From Mycobacteriales bacterium (lineage in GTDB: Bacteria > Actinomycetota > Actinomycetes > BP-191), in contig DASTMB010000040.1 of assembly GCA_035714365.1 (NCBI GenBank), forward strand, positions 62,001 to 126,000: a DNA stretch of 64,000 nt, given 5' to 3'. The notes below the pieces were generated by a model. It was not told the origin of the DNA. It saw only the letters and a list, made by a program, of their open reading frames with translations, and searched no databases. The first letter of the stretch is position 1, and every line of letters starts with the position of its first letter. The position numbers and the translations under genes are program-made. Positions 16,557-23,809 of this stretch are shown in pieces.

Positions 16557-16709
16557 ATGACGGAGCAGACGTTCGGCGGCGGCGACGAGCTGACCGACCA
16601 GCAGGGCCTGCCGGGCGAGCCCGGCACGCCCGAGGGCGAGGCCGGCCCGTCCGAGCTCGACCCGGACACGGCCGCCGACTACGGCGACGGCGGCGGCCCC
16701 ACCACCTGA
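16557..16709 (+). CDS. Small acidic protein (50 residues)
   Basis: ATG 16557 is preceded by AGAGGAGG with ideal spacing and lies 11 bp after the DUF6766 stop, so translation is very likely. The product is Gly/Glu/Pro/Asp-rich (GGGDELTDQQGLPGEPGTPE) with no hydrophobic core and is probably intrinsically disordered. It is co-transcribed with the DUF6766 membrane protein; a partner or chaperone role is only a guess. Confidence 0.6.
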   Translation: MTEQTFGGGDELTDQQGLPGEPGTPEGEAGPSELDPDTAADYGDGGGPTT

Positions 16710-16750
16710 CGTTCCGCGGCTCTAGCCGGAGAGCGCCGCGTTAGGGCGCG

Positions 16751-17470
16751 TCAACGTCCGTCCGACAGCGCACGGATGAGCGCGTCGCCGTAGAACGCGA
16801 GGTCGGCGACGGTGAACTCCTTCCGCTGGACGTCGCTGAAGTGCCGCAGCGTCGCCGCCGGGTTGCGCAGCAGCCGTTCCCGCGCGCACTGCGCCGCGTC
16901 GGCGCGCAGCGGCCGCGGGGCGTGCGCCGCCTCCGCGTGAAACGCTTCAACGTCCGCGGCGAACAGGCGCAGCACGTCGTACACGTCCGTGGCGCGCTTG
17001 GCGGCACTGCGGTCGAAGGCGTGAACAGACGACTCGAGCTTGAGCAGCACGAGTCCGGCCGTCGTCGCCACGAGCGGTCGCGCCGTGGCGCGCCGTTCGT
17101 TCGCCGCGTCGCTCACCAGGACGTCGACCGCGGTGGCCCCGTCGAACGCCCAGGAACGCGCCGCCGGCAACCTGCCCTTGCCCTCCCCCGGTGCCGGCAC
17201 CGGGTCGATCGGGACATCGTGGAGCCGGACGAGGCCGCCGCTCTTCACACCGCCCGCCCGGACAAGCAGCTCGACGAGATCGTCCGGGTGCGTCGACATC
17301 GCGTCGACGTCGTGCGTCGCCCGGTGCGCGAGCGACAGCCGGACGCTGACCGCGAGACCGCCGATCAGCGCCCACCGCACCGACGCGGCGGGGACCGCCC
17401 CGAGCTCCTCGAACGCACGCGTGAAGATCGAGCCTGCGGGCGCACGCAGATGGACGACGTCACCAGACAC
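16751..17470 (-). CDS. AbiEii/AbiGii-like nucleotidyltransferase (probable toxin)
   Basis: A 239-residue MNT-fold nucleotidyltransferase of the AbiEii/MenT kind. The active-site strand reads WALIGGLAVSVRLSLAHRAT followed by DVDAM (about residues 33-57), giving the GG and DxD metal-binding elements. The downstream LLKLESS and RATDVYDVLRL match the conserved Lys and Asp positions of the family. AbiEii toxins transfer nucleotides to tRNA or other targets and are neutralised by an AbiEi antitoxin. GTG 17470 lies 11 bp inside the end of the STAND gene, so translation is coupled to it. No free-standing antitoxin gene is present; the upstream protein seems to carry it as its C terminus. Confidence 0.75.
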   Translation of the reverse strand: MSGDVVHLRAPAGSIFTRAFEELGAVPAASVRWALIGGLAVSVRLSLAHRATHDVDAMSTHPDDLVELLVRAGGVKSGGLVRLHDVPIDPVPAPGEGKGRLPAARSWAFDGATAVDVLVSDAANERRATARPLVATTAGLVLLKLESSVHAFDRSAAKRATDVYDVLRLFAADVEAFHAEAAHAPRPLRADAAQCARERLLRNPAATLRHFSDVQRKEFTVADLAFYGDALIRALSDGR

Positions 17471-20400
17471 GGAGGTACCCCGCTGGCGGGTCCCACGACG
17501 CCAGCGCCTCGCGTCCGCGCGAGTCGGTCGCGAGGTCGAGCGCGACGGCGAGGGGGTGCGCACGAAGCCTTCCGTCGTCGCCCGGCACGGCGTGGCGCAA
17601 CACCCCCCGAGCGGGTGGCATGGCGACGGTGCACGCGTGCCGGCCGGGCACGATCTCGCCGAGCACGCGGCGGGCGTGTCGCAGCACGTCTTCCGAGGGG
17701 ACGTAGAAGTCGGGTGGTGCGTCCGCGCGCGTGACCAGCGGCACGCCCCAGGCCACGGCCGCCGCCGTGTCGGTCAGGACCCACTGCTCCGAGGCGAGCA
17801 CCGGGTCGCCGGGCTGCGGCAGCGCGTCGACGTGGTGGCGTTCCGGACGCCAGTGTGCCGCCAGCTCGGGGAACAGTTCGGTCGCGGCTACCGCGCCGTC
17901 CGCGGTGACGAAGCCGTTCTCCCGGAATGCGGCCAGCACCGTCGACACCTGCGATGGGGAGCGTCCGGTCGCGCGCGCGAGGCCGCGCACCGTCGCCTTC
18001 TCCTCGGGGTGCACGAGCAGCTCGAACGCCACGTCCGTACCGACCGCGCTGAACAGCCGACGCCGCCGCTGACGGGTCGTGGCGGTCGCCAGGTCCGTCT
18101 CGATGTCCAGCCCTGGGGCGACCACGCGGAGGTGCCCGCGCCGGTCGAGCCACCCCCAGCCCCTGCGCCGCAGCTCGTGACGGAACCACTCCGGGACGGC
18201 GTCGGCCACGACGACGAGGCCGTGACCCGGGGGCGGTGTGACAAGCGCGCCGGCGTCGAGCCGAGCGGGCGCGACCACCTGGACCGTCACCGGCCCCTGC
18301 GGCGTCGGCACGACGACGGCGGCGGCGCGGACGTCGAGGTCGTCCGGTTCGGCGACGATCCGCGCCGCGAGCAGCGCGTTCGCCAGGTCGACCGCGACCC
18401 GGTGGCGTTCGCGCGTGGCGTTCTCGTCCAGCGCGGCGAGCCGCGCCGCCGTGCGTTCGGCGTCGCGCCCGTCCGGCGCGATCCGTCGGTGGATCGCCAG
18501 CGCCCGCTCCAGCAACGGCCGCGCCCCCGCCGCGTCGCCCAACGCCGCCAGCACCGTCGCCAGGTTGCCCAGCGTCGTCGCCACCGCCGGGTGCGCCGGC
18601 CCCAGCGCCGCCTCCTTGATTTCCAGCGCCCGCTCCAGCAACGGCCGCGCCCCCGCCGCGTCCCCCAACGCCTTCAACACCAGCGCCAGGTTGCCCAGTG
18701 CCGTCGCCACCTTCGGGTGCGCCGGCCCCAGCGCCGCCTCCTCGATCGCCAGTGCGCGCTCCAGCAACGGCCGCGCCCCCGCCGCGTCCCCCAACGCCTT
18801 CAACACCAGTGCCAGGTTGCCTAGGTCCGTCGCGACCTTCGGGTGCGCCGGCCCCAGCACCGCCTCATCGATCGTGAGCGCCCGCTCCAGCAACAGCCGC
18901 GCCCCCACGGCCTCCCCCAGCGCGTGGAGCACCGTCGCCAGGTTCCCCACGATCGTCGCTACCTTCGGGTGCGCCGGCCCAAGCGCCGCCTCCTCGATGG
19001 CCAGCGCCCGCTCCAGCAACGGCCGCGCCCCCGGCGCGTCCCCCACCGCCTTCAACACCAGTGCAAGGTTGCCCAGGGTCGTCGCCACCTCCGGGTGCGC
19101 CGGCCCCAGCGCCGCCTCATCGATCGTGAGCGCCCGCTCCAGCAACGGCCGCGCCCCCACCGCATCCCCCAACGCGTACAGCACCGTTGCCAGGTTGCTC
19201 AGGGTCGTCGCCACCCGTGGGTGGCCAGGCCCCAGCGCTGCCTCGTTGATCGCCAGCGCCCGCTCCAGCAACGGCCGCGCCCCCACCGCATCCCCCAACG
19301 CGCGCAGCACCATCGCCAGATTGCTCAGGTCCGTCGCGACCTTCGGGTGCGCCGGCCCCAGCGCCGCCTCGTCGATCGCTAACGCCCGCTCCAGCAACGG
19401 CCGCGCCCCCACCGCATCCCCTAGCGCGCGCAGCACCATCGCCAGATTGCTCAGGTCCGTCGCCACCTCCGGGTGCGCCGGCCCCCTCGCCGCCTCGTCG
19501 ATCGCCAGCGCCCGCTCCAGCAACGGCCGCGCGCCCGCCGTGTCCGCCAACGCGTACAGCACCATTGCCAGATTGCTCAGGTCGGTCGCCACCTCGGGGT
19601 GTGCTGGCCCCAGCGCCGCCTCCCGGATCGCCAGCGCCCGCTCCAGCAATGGGCGCGCCCCCGCCGCGTCGCCGAGCGCCTCCAGGACCATCGCGAGATT
19701 GCCGAGCGTCGCTGCTGTGCCCGGGTCCGCGGGTCCGGCCGTGCTCTCGGCGATCGTCAAGGCGCGTTCGGATGTTGCTCGCGCGCCCGCGAAGTCGGCA
19801 ACCTCCAACTGGTAGTTGCCAGCCCGGGCTAGGACGCTCACGGCGGCAGCGGACTCCGAGCCCGGGACCGCGGTCAGCACGTGCGGCAACAGCCGGGCGA
19901 ACGTCGGCCATGCCGCGACGTCGTCGTGCCGCTCGGGGAGCGCCTCATCAAGCGCCCGCACCACCCTCGCGCGTGCCGCCGCCATCCGTTCCGGCCCGAT
20001 CCGATCCCGACGCTCGTGCTGGACGAGGCGGTGCAGCGAAACCGCATCGCCGGCGACATCCACGAGCGAGTAGGCGCGCAGCGTCCGGATCGCCTTGTCC
20101 GTCCGTGCCGCGTCGCCGACGAGGCGCACGAGCAGGGGCCGGGGGATGTCCTCCGGCGCGAGCAGCGCGCACGCGTCGAGGAGCGCCGCCGCGTCGGCGT
20201 CCTCGTCCACTCGGACGAAAGACGCCTTAAACAACCCGGCCACGTCGATCCGGGTCAGGTACTCGTCGACCGGGCAGCCGGTGGCCCGGATGTACGCGGC
20301 CGCCACCTCCAGCGCCTTCGGCAGTCGCCCGACCGCCTCGGCCAGCCGGCGCGCGTCCGGCTCGCTCAGCGTCTCCGCCCGGCGCCGGATCAACTGGATC

Positions 20401-21989
20401 GCCTCGTCCTCCGGTGGTACCGCGAGCGGGAGCATGTCGGCGTCCGGCCAGTGTTGGTTCCGCGATGTGACGAGCACGTGCCCGGTTCGTCGGCGCGGCA
20501 GGTAGGGCTCGACCGCCTCCGGCGTCTCCGCGTTGTCGAACACGAGCAACCAGCGAGAGTGCCCCTCCAGCCACCGCCGCACCGCGGCGAGCGACTCGGA
20601 CTGGTCGAACGCACCGGATACGAGGCCGAGCGGGCCGGCCAGCGCCGCGATATCTGCGGCGAGCACGGTCGGGTCCTCCGCGCGCACCCACCACACGACG
20701 TCGTAGTCGCCGCTGCGCCGGTACGCGTGCTCCACGGCGAGGGTTGTCTTGCCGATACCACCGAGCCCGGCGATGGTCTGCACGACGGCAGTCGTCTCGC
20801 GCGACGCGAGCGCCTCTGCCAGCGCTCGCAGCTCCCCCGAACGGCCGGTGAAGCGCACGCTGCGTGGCACCGGCACGTGCCAGATCGGCGGCATCGCCGC
20901 CGGGAATCGCGGCCCGTCGGCGAACCGTTCGGCCGGCGCCGCCACACGGTCCGGCGGGCGGACCGTGGCAGCGCGGTCGAGGAGTTCGGCGCGCGCGGTC
21001 GCCTCGTCCGCACCGAGGCCGGTGGTGGCGACGTCGGCACCGCCCAGGCCGAGCGTCCCCTCCGCCCGCACGGCCTCCTCGCGCAGCGCGACGTCGTAGC
21101 CGCTCTCGCGCAGCACCCGCGCCGTCCATGTAGCCCACGACCGGTCGACGGGCGCGAACGCGACCACGAGCGGTTCCGGCCGGTCCGGTGCGACGTACTC
21201 TGGCGGTGGCCGCCAGCGCCGGCCTCCGTCGGCCCGCCCCGGCTCCAGCGTCGCGAGCAACTCGATCGCGAACGCCGCCGCGTGCCGCGCGGCGATCGGC
21301 TGCCAGAGCTCGTCCTTGGCGGCGACCTTGCCGTCGACGAGGTCGGAGATCCCGCGGACGACGATGGCCGGCGTCTCGTACTCGTACGCGGCCCGGAGGA
21401 ACCCAGACCCCTCCATCTCCACCGCGAGCGCGTCGCTGTAGTCGCGCCGGATCAGCGCGAACGTCGCCGAGTCGGTCGACGCCACGACCTTGTTGCCCGC
21501 CGCGATCGGGCCGACCATCGCCGCAGGGAGGCGAAGCGGTCGCGACGGCTTGATCCGCTCCAACCACCGCTGGTCGCGCGCGACGCCGAGCGCGCGCTGC
21601 ACCAACCGGTAGGCCGGCTTGTCGGCGGCGCCCCGCCGCGCGAACGTCTCCGCGTCCTTGCCGGCCTCGTAGTCGTAGACAGCGTCAGCGGCGACGACAT
21701 CGCCGAGGCCAACGTCCTTGACACCACCGGCCACCCCGACGAAGAGCAGGACGTCAGGGGAGAACACCTCGATCGCCCGGCCGACGTGTACCGCCGCGGA
21801 CACCGGCCCGGCGCGGGTCTCCACCACGGCGACCGTCCACTCCCCGGCCGCGCCGTCGAGGCGCCCCACCGTGTACTCCGTCGCCCGCTCTGTCACCATG
21901 CGGGGGTCGGTCAGGTGCTCGCAGACCGCCGCGCGCTCCAACGGGAGCGCGGTGAGCACGACCGCGAGTGGCGGGTTAGCGTCCGGCAC
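17460..21989 (-). CDS. STAND NTPase: PNP-like + NB-ARC + TPR array + AbiEi-like C terminus
   Basis: A 1509-residue multidomain protein. Residues about 5-255 are a PNP/MTAN-like nucleosidase or phosphorylase (LFVGVAGGVKDVGLGDVV, AVEMEGSGFLRAAYEYE, ISDLVDGK). Residues 265-370 are a linker with a TIR-like first strand (PLVVAFAPVDRSWATWTARV). The NB-ARC P-loop GLGGIGKTTLAVEHA is near 409, with WLLVFDNAE as Walker B and HVLVTSRNQHW as sensor. About eleven 42-residue kinesin-light-chain-type TPRs span 735-1165. Residues 1190-1509 contain a winged-helix-like segment (ATVRGLARATGRSPSQVSTV) and an AbiEi-like tail ending in FYVPSEDVLRHARRVLG and AHPLAVALDLATDSRG. GTG 21989 is chosen because the longer start lies inside the operator. 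Confidence 0.85.
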   Translation of the reverse strand: MPDANPPLAVVLTALPLERAAVCEHLTDPRMVTERATEYTVGRLDGAAGEWTVAVVETRAGPVSAAVHVGRAIEVFSPDVLLFVGVAGGVKDVGLGDVVAADAVYDYEAGKDAETFARRGAADKPAYRLVQRALGVARDQRWLERIKPSRPLRLPAAMVGPIAAGNKVVASTDSATFALIRRDYSDALAVEMEGSGFLRAAYEYETPAIVVRGISDLVDGKVAAKDELWQPIAARHAAAFAIELLATLEPGRADGGRRWRPPPEYVAPDRPEPLVVAFAPVDRSWATWTARVLRESGYDVALREEAVRAEGTLGLGGADVATTGLGADEATARAELLDRAATVRPPDRVAAPAERFADGPRFPAAMPPIWHVPVPRSVRFTGRSGELRALAEALASRETTAVVQTIAGLGGIGKTTLAVEHAYRRSGDYDVVWWVRAEDPTVLAADIAALAGPLGLVSGAFDQSESLAAVRRWLEGHSRWLLVFDNAETPEAVEPYLPRRRTGHVLVTSRNQHWPDADMLPLAVPPEDEAIQLIRRRAETLSEPDARRLAEAVGRLPKALEVAAAYIRATGCPVDEYLTRIDVAGLFKASFVRVDEDADAAALLDACALLAPEDIPRPLLVRLVGDAARTDKAIRTLRAYSLVDVAGDAVSLHRLVQHERRDRIGPERMAAARARVVRALDEALPERHDDVAAWPTFARLLPHVLTAVPGSESAAAVSVLARAGNYQLEVADFAGARATSERALTIAESTAGPADPGTAATLGNLAMVLEALGDAAGARPLLERALAIREAALGPAHPEVATDLSNLAMVLYALADTAGARPLLERALAIDEAARGPAHPEVATDLSNLAMVLRALGDAVGARPLLERALAIDEAALGPAHPKVATDLSNLAMVLRALGDAVGARPLLERALAINEAALGPGHPRVATTLSNLATVLYALGDAVGARPLLERALTIDEAALGPAHPEVATTLGNLALVLKAVGDAPGARPLLERALAIEEAALGPAHPKVATIVGNLATVLHALGEAVGARLLLERALTIDEAVLGPAHPKVATDLGNLALVLKALGDAAGARPLLERALAIEEAALGPAHPKVATALGNLALVLKALGDAAGARPLLERALEIKEAALGPAHPAVATTLGNLATVLAALGDAAGARPLLERALAIHRRIAPDGRDAERTAARLAALDENATRERHRVAVDLANALLAARIVAEPDDLDVRAAAVVVPTPQGPVTVQVVAPARLDAGALVTPPPGHGLVVVADAVPEWFRHELRRRGWGWLDRRGHLRVVAPGLDIETDLATATTRQRRRRLFSAVGTDVAFELLVHPEEKATVRGLARATGRSPSQVSTVLAAFRENGFVTADGAVAATELFPELAAHWRPERHHVDALPQPGDPVLASEQWVLTDTAAAVAWGVPLVTRADAPPDFYVPSEDVLRHARRVLGEIVPGRHACTVAMPPARGVLRHAVPGDDGRLRAHPLAVALDLATDSRGREALASWDPPAGYLRVW
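18494..19760. repeat. Tandem 126-bp repeats encoding near-identical TPRs
   Basis: About ten copies of a 126-bp unit follow one another inside the STAND gene, recognised by CGCTCCAGCAACGGCCGCGC recurring every 126 bp. Each unit encodes a 42-residue TPR (LLERALAI, then EAALGPAHP, then NLAMVLxALGDA). Units differ mostly at a few codons in the GPAHPxVAT and following helix positions. Such high identity points to recent unit duplication or gene conversion and makes copy number prone to change. Confidence 0.9.
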
Positions 21990-22004
21990 GGCGAGCCCCC
22001 GAGG

Positions 22005-22038
22005 TGTTCGGTGTTCGGAGTACACCGAACACCGAACA
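22005..22038. promoter_or_regulatory. Inverted-repeat operator upstream of the STAND gene
   Basis: Perfect 14-bp arms, TGTTCGGTGTTCGG at 22005-22018 and CCGAACACCGAACA at 22025-22038, flank a 6-bp spacer. Each arm is itself a direct repeat of the heptamer TGTTCGG, so there are four heptamers in all. The element ends 15 bp before the chosen GTG and fills most of the 65-bp gap after the upstream gene. AbiEi antitoxins repress by binding inverted repeats at their own promoter, so autoregulation through the C-terminal wHTH is a reasonable inference. Confidence 0.7.
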
Positions 22039-22054
22039 GGCTACCAGACTTACA

Positions 22055-23809
22055 TCAGCGGCCGCCGAACGCCGCCTCGGCCGGGGTGCCGGACAGGTCC
22101 GGCCCCTCCGGGAACGTCGTGTCGTAGTCGGCGGCGAGCACGTGGTCGCTGGTGAACGCGAGGCAGCGGTCGTAGCGCGACCAGAACGTGTCGGAGCCGA
22201 GCCCGAGCGTCTCCCCCGCGCCGCGCAGCAGCGAGCAGGTGACGCGCTCGCCGAACGTGTGCGACGGGTTGAAGAAGTAGTTGTCGTTGTCGATCGGGCT
22301 GGGGCAGCCGGCCGGGCCGCAGGACGAGTCGTTCGGCACGCCGTCGCCGTCGAACAGGCTCTTGCGGGCGGGCTCCGGGTACGCCTCGAGCGGCGCGATG
22401 AGGTAGCCGAGGAAGTCGCCGGCGGTGCTGACCGACAGGTAGCCGCGGATGCCGTTGGCGCCGGCGACGGCGTCGCGGACGGCGAGCGCGATCTGCGGGT
22501 ACCCCTCGCCGGGGTTGCCGGAGATGAGCACGTCGCCGATCCGGCCGGAGAACGTCACCGACGCGAGGGCGTTGCCGACCATCCACGGCGGCGCGACCGA
22601 CCGGTAGATGGGGGCGCCGACGACGGTGCCGGCGTAGGCGAGGCCGAAGATCGGGGCGTTGGTGGCGGCGTCGTCGACGACGTAGGAGTGCATCGACACG
22701 ACCGGCTTGCCGTCGGCGGAGATGGGCGCGGCGAGGGAGAGCGCCTGGGCGACCTTGTTCGCGACGCGGGCGGCGTAGGCGTCGAGGCGGCACTGGTCCT
22801 TGGCGGCGCCGGTGAGGCCGGCGGTCGGGCAGTCGTGGTCGGCGGGCTGCGAGCGGCCGAGCGTGCCGACCTGGTGGAAGCCCATGCCGCCGTACCGCGC
22901 GGCGAGCAGGTCGGACAGCGGGCCGGTGTAGTCGCCGGTGACGAGCGTGTTCGAAGAGCCGAGCACGGTCGCGTGGGCGGAGAGGTTGACGTAGGTGACG
23001 ATCACCGCGCCGGTGTCCGCGTCGCGGGCCTGGATGACGCGGACCTCGTCGTCGGTGGCGGTGTTGTTCGGGTCGGTGCGGAACTGGTTGGTCGTGAGCG
23101 GGTCGGTCGACGCCGGGTCGACGCCCTCGACGCCGGCCTTCACCGCGCCGAACACGACCTCGGCCGGGCGGAGCCGCTGCCACGCGGTGACGATCGCGTC
23201 GACGGTCCGGTCGTGGACCAGCTTCAGGTACGCCGTGGGCACGCCGCCCCACACGCCCGCGGTGTCGGGGCCGCCGTGGGTGTGGTTGGAGTCGACGAGG
23301 ATCTGCCCGGCGGTCATCTCCGGGCCGGCGTGGCTGCCGGCCGCCGCGCGCAGCGCCGCGATCCTGGCGGCGGCGTGCCGGCGGATGTCCGCGATCCCGA
23401 ACGGCCCCTGCTTGTACGCGGCGAAGTACCCCTGCACGTCGATCTGCGCCAGTGTGACCGCGGTGGCGCCGTCGCTGACGACGAGCGCGCGGGTCGCGAC
23501 GCCGTCGCCGAGGATGCCGGTCGCCGCGCGCCCGGGGATCACCTGCGCCTCGGGGCGGCCGGCGAGCCGGCCGGACGAGATGCCGTAGCCGCCGAGGTAG
23601 AAGTCGCCGCGGGCGATCATGTCCGCCGGCGGGTTGATCGACCCGGTCGCGGCGCCGACGAGGTAGCGGCGCTTCGCCGGCTTCGGTGCCTGGCACCGTG
23701 CCTGCGTCGAGTGCTGCTCGCAGCGGCCGTTCGAGGCGAACGCCGCGGGCACGACGGCCCCGGCGCCCGCGACGAGCGCGAGCGCGACGGCGAACCGGCG
23801 GATGGTCAC
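22055..23809 (-). CDS. Secreted ceramidase-like hydrolase (second paralogue)
   Basis: A 584-residue protein with a Sec signal peptide (RRFAVALALVAGAGAVVPAA, cleavage near FAS-NG). The body resembles the N-terminal catalytic domain of neutral/alkaline non-lysosomal ceramidases, with GAATGSINPP near the start and the metal-ligand segment VDSNHTHGGPDTAGVWG near residue 165. Family members are zinc hydrolases cutting the amide of ceramide or similar lipids. Several Cys pairs suggest disulfides. It overlaps the larger paralogue by 4 bp (GTGA) with a GAGGAGG Shine-Dalgarno, so they form an operon. The substrate in an actinobacterium lacking sphingolipids is uncertain. Confidence 0.72.
   Translation of the reverse strand: MTIRRFAVALALVAGAGAVVPAAFASNGRCEQHSTQARCQAPKPAKRRYLVGAATGSINPPADMIARGDFYLGGYGISSGRLAGRPEAQVIPGRAATGILGDGVATRALVVSDGATAVTLAQIDVQGYFAAYKQGPFGIADIRRHAAARIAALRAAAGSHAGPEMTAGQILVDSNHTHGGPDTAGVWGGVPTAYLKLVHDRTVDAIVTAWQRLRPAEVVFGAVKAGVEGVDPASTDPLTTNQFRTDPNNTATDDEVRVIQARDADTGAVIVTYVNLSAHATVLGSSNTLVTGDYTGPLSDLLAARYGGMGFHQVGTLGRSQPADHDCPTAGLTGAAKDQCRLDAYAARVANKVAQALSLAAPISADGKPVVSMHSYVVDDAATNAPIFGLAYAGTVVGAPIYRSVAPPWMVGNALASVTFSGRIGDVLISGNPGEGYPQIALAVRDAVAGANGIRGYLSVSTAGDFLGYLIAPLEAYPEPARKSLFDGDGVPNDSSCGPAGCPSPIDNDNYFFNPSHTFGERVTCSLLRGAGETLGLGSDTFWSRYDRCLAFTSDHVLAADYDTTFPEGPDLSGTPAEAAFGGR

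Noticed and set aside
18494-19700. Regular repeat array that could suggest CRISPR
   Set aside because: The period is 126 bp without unique spacers, and the repeats encode in-frame TPR units.
21990-22025. Longer start of the STAND protein at GTG 22025
   Set aside because: It would place the start inside the perfect inverted repeat and add 12 residues with no family match; GTG 21989 fits better.
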